A stretch of DNA of 64,000 nucleotides from Litorimonas haliclonae. GTDB taxonomy: Bacteria > Pseudomonadota > Alphaproteobacteria > Caulobacterales > Maricaulaceae. Below the pieces are notes generated by a model, which saw only the letters and a list, made by a program, of their open reading frames with translations, ran no database searches and was not told the origin of the DNA. The position numbers were made by a program, and so were the translations under genes. This document shows positions 17,457-25,756 of the stretch, one piece after another (positions within the stretch are counted from its first letter, which is position 1; every line of letters starts with the position of its first letter). The stretch spans positions 434,001 to 498,000 of the forward strand of contig NZ_CBCSCO010000002.1 in the NCBI RefSeq assembly GCF_965138505.1, in the 5' to 3' direction.

Positions 17457-17470
17457 CTCAGCGAACTAAT

Positions 17471-17734
17471 TCAAGCCCTATTTTCCGTTAGAGCTTTGTG
17501 CTTCGTTCTGCGGCCAGTGACGCGTTTACGCCACATCCTGAAACTACTGGGCTTCATAGAGCCCCGCATAACTTTTATCACTTCATCCTCTGATAGGCCT
17601 GTTTGCAATTCGATATTATCAAACGAGGTCTCATCTTCCCATGCCATGCTGATAATTTCTGACTCCGTCAGCTCACCTTTATCCGGGCTAGGTTTGGCTG
17701 GAATGAAATCATCAGGAAAAGTGCGGTCGGTCAT
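17471..17734 (-). CDS. DUF2805/TIGR03643 family small protein
   Basis: An 87-residue protein with ESEIISMAWEDETSFDNIE followed by LSEDEVIKVMR and SFRMWRKRVTGRRTKH, which is the DUF2805 (TIGR03643) signature. The mid region looks like a helix-turn-helix and the C terminus is basic, so nucleic acid binding is possible. The function is unknown. In other bacteria it is found near photolyase-like genes, none of which is seen here. Convergent with the EF-hand lipoprotein gene, 14 bp apart. Confidence 0.8.
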   Translation of the reverse strand: MTDRTFPDDFIPAKPSPDKGELTESEIISMAWEDETSFDNIELQTGLSEDEVIKVMRGSMKPSSFRMWRKRVTGRRTKHKALTENRA

Positions 17735-17982
17735 GTGACTACTTACGCCCGGGGACGTAGCATCGTTTCATTTGGACACACCTGACCTGGTCTCTCTCGA
17801 AAAGCTCATTCGCGAGGCCGAGGACACACATAACAGGGGCACCGCTCCCATTCGGTGAAGCGCGAAGTGATTTGTGAAATTTCGCCGCAAGGCGATGGAA
17901 GATTATTCGTAAGGCTGGAAAATGGGGCAAGACTGCCTTTCGGTCAAAAATATAAAGCGAATTTGGCCACCCATGACGTGTT

Positions 17983-17997
17983 TTAACTTCCCATTAA
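17983..17997. promoter_or_regulatory. Full CtrA binding box
   Basis: TTAA-CTTCCCA-TTAA followed by CC is a perfect match to the TTAA-N7-TTAA(C) consensus for the response regulator CtrA, whose gene lies 13 kb downstream. It stands in a 493-bp gap with no clear annotated gene immediately next to it. A short ORF starts 97 bp downstream on the plus strand. Confidence 0.6.
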
Positions 17998-18093
17998 CCA
18001 TGTTTCGTACAGGATTCACATAGCCGTCATGGCTGTGTCACATGCGCGGAGCCAAATGGCGGCGAAGAAAACGAACCGACCGAAAGGGGTTTT

Positions 18094-18231
18094 ATGCGCT
18101 GCACTTACGGGCAACACGCGTTCCGGCCACCCAGCCGATTTCATAATTCCAAAGGCGAGGGAATGATGCGAAAGCTAAGGCAGCTTTGCGCCAAATCAGA
18201 CCGGCGCTGCTCACAAAGGCTGCCGGCCTAA
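18094..18231 (+). CDS. Possible 45-residue basic small protein
   Basis: A short ORF with ATG at 18094 preceded by AAAGGGG at four bases. It is rich in Arg, Lys and Cys and ends in LRQLCAKSDRRCSQRLPA. No family is recognised. It is 97 bp beyond the CtrA box and overlaps the convergent folE end by 4 bp. The region might instead be the transcript of a small RNA. Remaining bases between 17735 and 18093 show no other convincing gene. Confidence 0.25.
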   Translation: MRCTYGQHAFRPPSRFHNSKGEGMMRKLRQLCAKSDRRCSQRLPA

Positions 18232-18857
18232 GACTTACCAATCAATTTCAGGAAACGATCCTGCAAAGACGGGTTGGTTTTGAACTCCCCGGTAAACTGG
18301 GTCGTAATCGTTGAGACATCAGGGTGGTGCACGCCGCGTGTCGTCATGCACTGGTGCACGGCGTCGACCATGATCGCTGTGCCGCGCGGCTTGAGCGCCT
18401 CGTCGATGGCGTCGGCAATTTGCGCCGTCATCGTTTCCTGGGTCTGGAGGCGTTTTGAGAAGACCTCGACAACCTTGACCAGTTTGGAAATTCCGACCAC
18501 CTTTTCCGTGGGCAGATAGGCGACATAGGCTTTGCCGAGAAACGGCGCAATGTGATGCTCGCAATGGCTCTCAATGTCGATTTCGCGCAGAATGACCATG
18601 TCGTCATAGCCCGAAACATCTTCAAATACGCGGGAAAGCTCTTCGGCCGGATCCATATCATAACCGCGAAACCATTCACGGTAAGCCTGCACCACGCGTT
18701 TGGGCGTGTCTTTCAGCCCTTCGCGATCCGGATTGTCTCCGGCCCAGGCGATCAATGTGCGAACGGCTTCCATCGCTTCTTCCTTGGAAGGGCGGGGCGC
18801 ATCATTCACGGCTTTAAGGGCGGGTTTGGAGGCTGGTTCAGTGTTCATAACCAGCAT
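18228..18857 (-). CDS. folE: GTP cyclohydrolase I
   Basis: A 209-residue enzyme converting GTP to 7,8-dihydroneopterin triphosphate, the first step of folate (and queuosine precursor) synthesis. ESHCEHHIAPFLGKAYVAYLP holds the zinc Cys and His, and GVHHPDVSTIT-like CMTTRGVHHPD supplies the second Cys and catalytic His. HQCMTTRGV is diagnostic. The N-terminal 25 residues are variable as in the family; a second ATG three codons on (18848) is also possible. Single gene, convergent to the small ORF above. Confidence 0.96.
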   Translation of the reverse strand: MLVMNTEPASKPALKAVNDAPRPSKEEAMEAVRTLIAWAGDNPDREGLKDTPKRVVQAYREWFRGYDMDPAEELSRVFEDVSGYDDMVILREIDIESHCEHHIAPFLGKAYVAYLPTEKVVGISKLVKVVEVFSKRLQTQETMTAQIADAIDEALKPRGTAIMVDAVHQCMTTRGVHHPDVSTITTQFTGEFKTNPSLQDRFLKLIGKS

Positions 18858-18926
18858 ATAGGCAGGCTAACCTCGAAAAGCTAGCCTGCAAAACGGTAAT
18901 TGCCCCATTCTAAAATGGGCCGGAGA

Positions 18927-19760
18927 CTATTCTTCGTAGTCGCCTGTAATCATGCAAGTGCCGTCAGCTTGGGCGGTTGTTCCTTCCGGGCAATCTACGA
19001 CAACGGTTTCGGCAGAGCCTTCCACAGCCACAGTCGGGGCAGCGACTTCAGGCGTTTCGACAACGACTTCTTTCGCGTCCGTCATTTCCGCTTTAGATTC
19101 CACCGCGTCTTTCAAAGCGTCTTTGGCCATATCCGTTTTGCTCGGCTTTCCGACAAGTGCCTTCATGCCGACAGTCGCTGCCGCGCTATCGCCCACGACA
19201 TCTTCAACTGCGTCTTTGGCAGCGTCTTCGGCTTTTTCTTTCGCCATGGATTTCACAATCTCAGTGGCCTTTTTCTCAGCGGCGTCTTCGGCAGCGTCCA
19301 GGACAGCGGCATCGCTCAGCGTCGGGGCGGCGTCTTCAACCGCTTCAATAGCGGCCTCCTCAGCGGCGCTTTCTGCTTCGTCCTCAACCATTTCCATAGC
19401 ATCCTCTTCGGCAGCCTCTTCAACGGCCTCCATTGTCGCCTCTTCCGCGGCGTCCACAGCGTCTGCTTCGGCGTTCATTTCCGCCTCTACCGCTGCGTCC
19501 ATAGCTTCCACGTCAGCGTCAGCTTCAACTTCTGACTCAACTTCCGCTTCGATGGCTCCTTCAACAGCGTCCTCAGTGGACTTGGCAGCCTCTTTCTCGA
19601 CCATTTCGAGGGCTTTCTCTTTGACGACTTCTTTGGCCTTATCCTTTGCGACGTCGACGGCTTTGTCTTTAACGGCGTCAGAGATTTGGGCGTAAGCGGG
19701 CGTAGCCAGTAAGGCGATCGCGGCAACCGAAAGGGATAGAGTGCGGGATAGATGGGTCAT
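18927..19760 (-). CDS. Exported, highly acidic Ala/Glu-rich helical protein
   Basis: A 277-residue protein of very low complexity. The ATG at 19760 follows GGAGAG and begins a signal peptide cut after ALLATPAYA. The mature part has repeated Ala/Asp/Glu/Lys blocks: first DKAVDVAKDKAKEVVKEKA, then almost purely A/E/D/V stretches, predicted as long amphipathic helix or disordered polyanion, resembling LEA group 3 proteins in its first 40 residues. The C terminus differs: VVDCPEGTTAQADGTCMITG holds two Cys likely forming a disulfide in the periplasm. No family is recognised. A minus-strand single gene between folE and the gene at 19948. Confidence 0.7.
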   Translation of the reverse strand: MTHLSRTLSLSVAAIALLATPAYAQISDAVKDKAVDVAKDKAKEVVKEKALEMVEKEAAKSTEDAVEGAIEAEVESEVEADADVEAMDAAVEAEMNAEADAVDAAEEATMEAVEEAAEEDAMEMVEDEAESAAEEAAIEAVEDAAPTLSDAAVLDAAEDAAEKKATEIVKSMAKEKAEDAAKDAVEDVVGDSAAATVGMKALVGKPSKTDMAKDALKDAVESKAEMTDAKEVVVETPEVAAPTVAVEGSAETVVVDCPEGTTAQADGTCMITGDYEE

Positions 19761-19947
19761 GTAACTCTCCAATTTGATAAACAAATGTTTCGTAACGGGC
19801 TAAATGAGGCCAAATTATGATCAAGATGACGATGCCGTTACCAAATTTTTAGTCTATTTTAAGAAGCGAGGCAAATTATTATAAAAGAATACGCTCAAAA
19901 TCGGCGAGGTCAGATGGGCGCCCATTGCCAAGTAAAGATAGGTAATT

Positions 19948-20556
19948 TCAGCAACTTAAGGGTTCCGTCAAAAGATTATACTGATTTATTTCCTCCGGCG
20001 AGAGGATATGAAGCTCCTGCGGGGAGGCGGCGTCGCGCGTAAAGACATAAAACGCCGGGTCAATTCCCATATCGCGTAGAAATCCTTCCTGGCGCCTTTG
20101 TCTTGCGTCAAAAATGTCGTTTTTCGGCTCGTAAGTCTCAAGGCCAGCAATTGACCAGCTATGCACCCCGATTTGCGCGCCGCAGTCCATGGTCCGCTTT
20201 GTCCCCGCCAGAAACAGATCCACCGCGCCGGAGGCGATACGGCTATTTCTCTCCAGATGGGTTTTCAACCGGTTTTTCCGAACGGACCGCGCGAGGCGAA
20301 GATTCTGATCCGCATCAACCGTGCCGGGCATATATTTCAGAACCAGCGTGTCTACTTGCGGGTTTTCGCGGATAAGCGCGTCCACTGCTCCGGCAGAAGC
20401 GCTATCCGTTGTGCCGTAAACATAAGCTCTTTCGCCTTTCACATCGAAGTGAAGTTCGCCGTCTCCGGTATCTGGACGATTGAAAATCGCGACGGCCAAG
20501 ACCAACAAGGCGAGAGCGCCCACAATGATTTGTTGTTTCTTGAAAGGGTTATTCAT
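19948..20556 (-). CDS. Membrane-anchored protein of ClpP-like/COG3904 type
   Basis: A 202-residue protein. The open frame extends further upstream, but the ATG at 20556 starts a normal membrane anchor (QQIIVGALALLVLAVAIF), and upstream codons would overlap the cysS promoter. The extracytoplasmic part has VYGTTDSASAGAVDALIREN and TLVLKYMPGTVDADQNLRLA, then RNSRIASGAVDLFLAGTKR and GAQIGVHSW. This pattern resembles the periplasmic ClpP-like predicted proteins (COG3904): a Ser in the SGA motif and a His in IGVHSW could serve as catalytic residues. The C terminus has a Cys. Divergent from cysS. Confidence 0.6.
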   Translation of the reverse strand: MNNPFKKQQIIVGALALLVLAVAIFNRPDTGDGELHFDVKGERAYVYGTTDSASAGAVDALIRENPQVDTLVLKYMPGTVDADQNLRLARSVRKNRLKTHLERNSRIASGAVDLFLAGTKRTMDCGAQIGVHSWSIAGLETYEPKNDIFDARQRRQEGFLRDMGIDPAFYVFTRDAASPQELHILSPEEINQYNLLTEPLSC

Positions 20557-20634
20557 GTCGGCCTTTTGAACAAAACCCACCTGACAGACAAGAGAGGCTT
20601 CCAAACAAGAACAGCATTGGGTAGAGACACCGCC

Positions 20635-22152
20635 ATGACCACGGAAGAACATCCCCTGACGCTCTATAATTCGCTGACGCGAAGCAAAGAGAAATTCATT
20701 CCGCAAGACCCTAAACGGGTGACGGTGTATAATTGTGGGCCGACGGTATATAGCTACGCCCATATCGGCAATGCCCGCGCCGCCGTGGTGGCCGATGTAT
20801 TGTTCCGCGTGCTCCGCCATATCTATGGCGAAGACCATGTCGTCTATGCGCGCAATATTACCGATGTGGACGACCGAATTATCCAAAGCGCCAAGGAAAC
20901 GGGCAAACCCATTTCCGAAATTACGGAAAAATACGCCAAAATTTACAATGACGATTTGGCGGCGATAGGCTGCCTTCAACCTACCTATCAGCCGAAAGCG
21001 ACCGAACATATTTCAGATATGATCGAGATGATTTCAGAGCTGCTTTCAAAAGACTATGCCTATGAATCTGACGACCACGTCTTTTTTGATGTGTCCAAAT
21101 ATGACGATTACGGGAAGCTTTCCGGCAATACGCTCGACGCGCTGCGCGGCGGCGACCGTGTCGGGGAAGGCGAAGTGGCGCGCAAACGCAATGCGGCAGA
21201 TTTCGTGCTCTGGAAACCGGAACTGGACGGGGTTGGTTGGGACGCGCCTTTCGGGAAAGGTCGCCCGGGCTGGCATATCGAATGTTCCGCTATGTCGAAA
21301 GCCAAGCTTGGCAAAACAATCGATATTCATTGCGGCGGGGTCGACCTAAAATTTCCGCATCACGAAAACGAAATTGCGCAAAGCTGCTGCTCAAACGGCA
21401 CGGAAAAATTTGCCAATTTCTGGGTGCACAATGAATTCCTCAATATGGGCAGCGAAAAGATGTCCAAGTCCTTAGGGAACGTCACGCTGATCCATGACCT
21501 GCTGAAAGAGTGGGACGGGGAGGTTATTCGCTTGGCGTTGTTAAAGGCCCACTATCGGAGTGAGTTGCAATGGTCAGACGAGTTACTGCGAGAGAGTAAG
21601 TCAGATTTAAAAAGCGCATATAGTCAATTAAGTCGTACCAAAATAAACCTTCAAAAGTTAAACCGTGAAATCACTGAAGATGAGGAAGCGAAGCTAAAAA
21701 GCGACCTCGAAGATGATAAAAATAACGCAGAAATACTTACGGATTTAAACGCTCTGAATTCTGTTTTACTTGCTAGAACAGACATTAGCAACGCGGCGAA
21801 AATTTCCGATGGGATGATTGAAAATTCGAACAGACTCTCAACGAATGACTTCTTAGATGCTCATTTCTTTTTTAAAAAGGCAAACCGAGCTTTTCATTTA
21901 GTTGGTCTCCTTCAAAAAGACCCGGAAGACTGGTTCCGGGGCAACACGTCTGACGACGAGGAAGATGAAATTAACGACCTGATCCAGCAACGCGACGCCG
22001 CCAAAACCGCGGCAATTGCCGCCAAAAAACTCGGCGATAAATCCGCGATGGGTGAGCAATTCAAACGATCTGATGAAATCCGCGATAAGCTGAAAGCGCG
22101 AGGAATTGTGCTCGAAGACGGCCCCGACGGCACGACTTGGCGGCGTGAGTAG
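20635..22152 (+). CDS. cysS: Cysteinyl-tRNA synthetase
   Basis: A 505-residue class I synthetase charging tRNA-Cys. The ATG at 20635 is used; the frame is open far upstream but without homologous content. It has VTVYNCGPTVYSYAHIGNAR (HIGH-type motif with a zinc Cys), WHIECSAMS, HHENEIAQS with zinc ligands, and KMSKS in GSEKMSKSLGN. It is about 40 residues longer than E. coli CysS. The extra length falls in the helical DALR region (residues about 305-425), whose DNA is strikingly AT-rich (28% GC at 21601-21660 versus 73% at 21121-21180), suggesting recombination or insertion there. Confidence 0.96.
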   Translation: MTTEEHPLTLYNSLTRSKEKFIPQDPKRVTVYNCGPTVYSYAHIGNARAAVVADVLFRVLRHIYGEDHVVYARNITDVDDRIIQSAKETGKPISEITEKYAKIYNDDLAAIGCLQPTYQPKATEHISDMIEMISELLSKDYAYESDDHVFFDVSKYDDYGKLSGNTLDALRGGDRVGEGEVARKRNAADFVLWKPELDGVGWDAPFGKGRPGWHIECSAMSKAKLGKTIDIHCGGVDLKFPHHENEIAQSCCSNGTEKFANFWVHNEFLNMGSEKMSKSLGNVTLIHDLLKEWDGEVIRLALLKAHYRSELQWSDELLRESKSDLKSAYSQLSRTKINLQKLNREITEDEEAKLKSDLEDDKNNAEILTDLNALNSVLLARTDISNAAKISDGMIENSNRLSTNDFLDAHFFFKKANRAFHLVGLLQKDPEDWFRGNTSDDEEDEINDLIQQRDAAKTAAIAAKKLGDKSAMGEQFKRSDEIRDKLKARGIVLEDGPDGTTWRRE

Positions 22153-22334
22153 TCGCAAGTCCTCTTTCCCCATTCTCGGGTTTGAGCCAAAACGACGTTA
22201 TACGTCGTGACGCGAATGGTCCTTCGAGAGTGGGGGTTGGGGGCGCGTAAATCGCTATCCTTTGTCGTGTGTGGATATTGGCAGTACCTCATGACCTGTA
22301 TGTGGAATGAAGACGAGGCGGTGAAAGTGACCGC

Positions 22335-22787
22335 TTACCCTTTCGCGGTCAGGAAATGTCCGTGCAGAGTGGCGATGGGGGAGTCATAGCTTTCCTGCCA
22401 CGCCCGTACCCGCACATTGGCCACGCGGCTACCTTGTTTGAAAATGTCGGCGCGGGCATATGTTTCGATAGGTTTGCCGCGGCGAAGATAGTCAATATTG
22501 ATACCTATAGGCTTCGGGAAGTTTTCAGCTTTGCTCCCCATGATAAGTTCAGCAATTGCGCAGACTTCCATAAAGCCGCCGACGCCGCCGCCATGCAGAG
22601 CCGGGAGTGTTGGATTGCCGATATTCTCCAGCTTATATGGCAAAATGAGCGTAAACTCCTCGCCCATGAAAAAGGGCCTTACGCCTAGAGTCTGGGCGTA
22701 GGGAATAGATTCGAGAAGGTCTCGAATGTCAGGGTGGGACTTTGCGGGGTCTTCTGATTTTTCAGGGATGTTTGAGGGACGGTTCAT
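22335..22787 (-). CDS. Hot-dog thioesterase (PaaI-like)
   Basis: A 150-residue protein with ALHGGGVGGFMEVCAIAEL, the conserved HGG loop and central helix of PaaI/YbgC-type thioesterases, and INIDYLRRGKP, the usual strand after it. The Asp/Glu expected in the central helix is present as Glu (FMEV). It likely hydrolyses an acyl-CoA. The start overlaps the stop of the neighbouring thioesterase by 4 bp; it is the last gene in the pdxY operon. Confidence 0.82.
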   Translation of the reverse strand: MNRPSNIPEKSEDPAKSHPDIRDLLESIPYAQTLGVRPFFMGEEFTLILPYKLENIGNPTLPALHGGGVGGFMEVCAIAELIMGSKAENFPKPIGINIDYLRRGKPIETYARADIFKQGSRVANVRVRAWQESYDSPIATLHGHFLTAKG

Positions 22788-23242
22788 TTGATATCCTCCG
22801 CTTTGAGACGCGGGCCAGTGGCCATGAAACAGGCTTGCGCAGTGGCGATCGGGTCTGTCTCGTCTCCGTCATGAGCAAAGGCCCGAATGAAGGCGACATG
22901 TTTGGTCGCCTTGTAACAATGAGCTTGCGCAATAATCGTTTTTTCAGGAGTCGCCGAGCGCATATAATCAATCCGAAGGGAGAGCGTTGCCGTCGCGCCC
23001 AGCGTCTCGAAGCCGGCCACCGCCGCTAATCCGGAGGATTGATCAAGCAGAGTTGTTACCGCCCCGCCATGCAATACACCTGTATTAATGTCGCCAATCA
23101 GCTCTTTATTATAGGGCAATGACATCGTCGCGCGGCCTTTATCGACGGCAACGAATTTGATGCCGAGCTTTTCAGCGTGCGGCGTCCCCGTCGTGAAGGT
23201 CGGCCCCATTTCCCAAAGGCGTTCTAATATCTTGTCACTCAT
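22784..23242 (-). CDS. PaaI family acyl-CoA thioesterase
   Basis: A 152-residue hot-dog protein with VLHGGAVTTLLDQSSGLAA, the HGG and catalytic Asp of the PaaI family, and LRIDYMRSATP. Probably a tetrameric thioesterase acting on aromatic or short acyl-CoA. It overlaps the genes on both sides by 4 bp (ATGA). It is related to, but clearly diverged from, the adjacent thioesterase gene, so the pair may be an ancient duplication or may form a heteromeric enzyme. Confidence 0.87.
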   Translation of the reverse strand: MSDKILERLWEMGPTFTTGTPHAEKLGIKFVAVDKGRATMSLPYNKELIGDINTGVLHGGAVTTLLDQSSGLAAVAGFETLGATATLSLRIDYMRSATPEKTIIAQAHCYKATKHVAFIRAFAHDGDETDPIATAQACFMATGPRLKAEDIK

Positions 23243-24387
23243 TTTGAATTTCCTAAAGCGGCATAAGCGGCGTCAATAAGGCGGCGCGAACGGTTATCCC
23301 CGATCAGAGTGTTATGCTGACGGTTCATAACATAGGCGCCGTGAAGTCCAGTTTTAGGATCGGCGAAAACGCAAGATCCGCCCCATCCGCTATGGCCGAC
23401 CGTTTCGGCTGTCGGTCCATAGAAATAATTCGGCGTATTGAGCATAACTCCGGCCGCGAAATTGATTTCGAACGGTAAGACCAAGTCATCTCCGCCGATG
23501 CGTTTTTCACGAAAGGCGGTCAACGTATCCTCACTTAGGACGGCGGCGTCTCCGCAGCGGCCATTGACTGCAATTTGCATGAGTGTCGCCAGTCCTTTCG
23601 CGGTGGCGTGGCAATTTGATCCGGCAAGTTGAGCCTCGCGCCAAGCGGCCGCGCCTTTACCGCCGGGCGAGGCGGCTTTGCTCATAAAAGCGGCTTTCGT
23701 TGCGGCGTTCATTTCGCCGAGATCCGCCATGGCTTTGGGCTTTGCAATCTGGGCGCAGCGCTCATGTTCGCTGGCAGGCAGTCCTATCCAGACATCTGCA
23801 TCAAATGGGGCGGCCAGTTCTTCGCGCAGAATGTGCCCTAAGTGACGCTGAGGCTCATCGGCCAAGCGCGCAATTTCTCCGGCCAGGAAGCCATAAGTAA
23901 CGGGATGATATCCGGTCTGTGTGCCGGGCTCGAAAATTGGTTCCTGAGCCGCCAAGGTCTTAATTGTTTTTTCCCAATCAAACCAATCTTCCGGTTTCCA
24001 TTCCATATCCGTTATCCCGGGCAGGCCGGATTGGTGGGACATAATCTGTGCGATCGTCAGTTTATCTTTGCCGTGCTGTCCGAAATCCGGCCAGAGGGTC
24101 GTCACGGGTTGGTTATAACCAAGGCGGTCTTCTTCCGCGAGCCATGCTATCACCAGCGCGGCCATGGCTTTACCAGTCGAAAAGACACTGAATAGTGTAT
24201 CGTCGTGAACTGGCATGGTTTGTTGGCGATCCATCCAGCCGCCTTTGAGGTCGAGCAAAACTTCGCCTTCCCGCATCAAACAGAATTGCGCGCCAATCTC
24301 ATCCGTTTCTTTGAAATTGGCTTTGAACGCCTCGACCGCCGGATCCAATCCATCGGCGGCAAAAATATCAAACGGCGTTTCAGTCAT
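23239..24387 (-). CDS. Class C beta-lactamase-like serine hydrolase (EstB type)
   Basis: A 382-residue protein. The SxxK nucleophile motif is STGKAM in DTLFSVFSTGKAMAALV, followed by LTIAQIMSHQSGLPG, which is typical of the beta-lactamase/esterase family. The family tyrosine lies in GYHPVTYGFLAGE, and the third motif appears as GHSGWGGS. No signal peptide is seen, so it is probably a cytoplasmic esterase rather than an antibiotic resistance enzyme. It overlaps both neighbours by 4 bp in the operon pdxY, hydrolase, thioesterase, thioesterase. Confidence 0.85.
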   Translation of the reverse strand: MTETPFDIFAADGLDPAVEAFKANFKETDEIGAQFCLMREGEVLLDLKGGWMDRQQTMPVHDDTLFSVFSTGKAMAALVIAWLAEEDRLGYNQPVTTLWPDFGQHGKDKLTIAQIMSHQSGLPGITDMEWKPEDWFDWEKTIKTLAAQEPIFEPGTQTGYHPVTYGFLAGEIARLADEPQRHLGHILREELAAPFDADVWIGLPASEHERCAQIAKPKAMADLGEMNAATKAAFMSKAASPGGKGAAAWREAQLAGSNCHATAKGLATLMQIAVNGRCGDAAVLSEDTLTAFREKRIGGDDLVLPFEINFAAGVMLNTPNYFYGPTAETVGHSGWGGSCVFADPKTGLHGAYVMNRQHNTLIGDNRSRRLIDAAYAALGNSK

Positions 24388-25211
24388 ATCTCTATCTTTC
24401 TACTCATCAAAGGGTCAACTTGGACAAGCGCTTCTTGTTTTCGGACAATTGGCAATTCACCAGCATCCAATTCCATCGCGGCAGACATGACTTCAAATAT
24501 GGACGCGACAGAGAATTCCAAGGCCTGACGAGGCGATAACCCGAGAAGTATATGCCCCAAAAAAGTTGCCGCGAGGGCGTCCCCTCCACCATGAGGGACT
24601 TTATCAAATTTTTTATGTTGGACGAGAGAGGACTCTTCAGGCGTCACGAGCAAAGCGCCAATCTCCCCTCCAACCGGAACAGAGGTGACTAAAATGTCAG
24701 TGTCGGCGCTCCAATCTTTGGCTGTCTGAGCGATAGCCGGGGCAGTCTCAGACTCTTTTCCCGTCAAATATGACAGCTCCCAAACGTTCGGAGTCAGAAT
24801 ATCGGCGAGCGGGACAAGTTGCGACTTTACCATCATCGCGCGATCTTCGGGAATATAGAGTGCCCCTTCATCGCCCATAACCGGATCGACCAGTATTATG
24901 GCCTCCGGATTATCTTGTTTAACCTCTTGAACGATGCGGGCGCTTAGGGCGGCATGATCGACATGCCCCATATAGCCGGTCAGGACGGCGTCGAAATGAA
25001 GTCGCTGTTTTCGGATGGCCTGCCACATATCTTCTATCTGAGCCGTCTCGGCTGCGCCGCCCCCCGGCGCGCCCCATCCGGGGTGCCGACCCATTAAGGT
25101 CGTCGGCAAGACAATCGTCTCGACTCCGAGGCGGCGCAAGCAAAATGCGCTGACAGTGGCCCCGACCCGGCTGGACGCGACAAAAGAAGATATCACTAAA
25201 ACCGTTTTCAT
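24384..25211 (-). CDS. pdxY: Pyridoxal kinase
   Basis: A 275-residue ribokinase-fold enzyme that phosphorylates pyridoxal for PLP salvage. It begins VLVISSFVASSRVGATVS (SHVVYGHVGN-type substrate site in family) and contains VLTGYMGH, ILVDPVMGDEGALYIPE and TPNVWELSYLTG, all pyridoxal kinase hallmarks. The catalytic Asp is in HGGGDALAATFLG; most homologues have GTGD, so the Gly-Gly-Gly-Asp anion hole is a small deviation. First gene of a four-gene operon. The link between PLP salvage and the downstream hydrolases is not obvious. Confidence 0.88.
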   Translation of the reverse strand: MKTVLVISSFVASSRVGATVSAFCLRRLGVETIVLPTTLMGRHPGWGAPGGGAAETAQIEDMWQAIRKQRLHFDAVLTGYMGHVDHAALSARIVQEVKQDNPEAIILVDPVMGDEGALYIPEDRAMMVKSQLVPLADILTPNVWELSYLTGKESETAPAIAQTAKDWSADTDILVTSVPVGGEIGALLVTPEESSLVQHKKFDKVPHGGGDALAATFLGHILLGLSPRQALEFSVASIFEVMSAAMELDAGELPIVRKQEALVQVDPLMSRKIEI

Positions 25212-25269
25212 TATCCCGTCATGACGCTATGATGTGGCGAAATCAACAAGCATCTCAATAGAGGCTCCC

Positions 25270-25617
25270 ATGGATATCACCATTTATCACAATCCGCGTT
25301 GTTCCAAATCCCGTCAGACTTTGGCGTTGATTGAAGAGGCGGGGTACGAGCCTACTATCGTAAAATATCTGGAAGACCGTTTGAGCGCATCCGATTTGCA
25401 AACTCTCATGACCCGTCTTGGCATTGGCGATCCAAGAGAAATTATGCGTAAGGGAGAAGCGGTTTATAAGGAATTGGGTCTCAAGGACGAAACAGATCCC
25501 GCGACGCTTCTTAGTGCCATGGTCGAAAACCCTAAGCTTATCGAACGTCCGATTGTGGTGCGCGGCAAGCAAGCGATCATTGGCCGTCCCCCTGAAAATG
25601 TGAAGTTGCTATTATAA
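25270..25617 (+). CDS. arsC: Glutaredoxin-type arsenate reductase (ArsC family)
   Basis: A 115-residue protein. The ATG at 25270 has GAGG ahead and yields the canonical N terminus ITIYHNPRCSKSRQTLALIE with the catalytic Cys in HNPRCSKSR. EIMRKGEAVYKELGL and NPKLIERPIVV complete the family pattern, including the Arg residues of the oxyanion site. It would reduce arsenate with glutathione and glutaredoxin. No arsR, arsB or acr3 is nearby, so a housekeeping or unrelated thiol role remains possible. Confidence 0.88.
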   Translation: MDITIYHNPRCSKSRQTLALIEEAGYEPTIVKYLEDRLSASDLQTLMTRLGIGDPREIMRKGEAVYKELGLKDETDPATLLSAMVENPKLIERPIVVRGKQAIIGRPPENVKLLL

Positions 25618-25698
25618 CCGCGGTTCTAATGTGGTTAAATAATATCTAAAAAATTCAGCTCTTAAACGGCTTGTTAAGCAAAACAGGGCATTCCTTTG

Positions 25699-25706
25699 TT
25701 AACCAT
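25699..25706. promoter_or_regulatory. CtrA half-site upstream of first lipo-barrel gene
   Basis: TTAACCAT lies 51 bp before the start codon of the gene at 25757. It matches one half of the CtrA box and equals the half-site found upstream of ctrA at 30717-30724. An imperfect TTAA-N8-TTAA pair lies 30 bp further upstream (25664-25679). Confidence 0.35.
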
Positions 25707-25756
25707 GGTCAGGAGTCCGTCCTTTTTCGGGCGCCTGCGTTTGAGGGGGATGTTTC

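Noticed and set aside
17739..17930. A 63-codon minus-strand ORF between DUF2805 and the CtrA box
   Set aside because: No ribosome site, no family resemblance, and codon pattern unlike neighbours.
18952..19695. A 247-codon plus-strand Ser/Ala-rich ORF
   Set aside because: It mirrors the Ala/Glu repeats of the minus-strand protein; its low complexity comes from the opposite strand.
20161..20634. Long in-frame N-terminal extension of cysS
   Set aside because: The extra residues overlap the divergent membrane protein gene and have no CysS homology; the ATG at 20635 gives the normal N terminus.
23239..24387. Antibiotic-resistance beta-lactamase
   Set aside because: No signal peptide and closer to EstB-type esterases by its motifs and operon context.
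25270..25617. Arsenic resistance operon
   Set aside because: Only an arsC-like gene is present; no regulator or efflux gene nearby.
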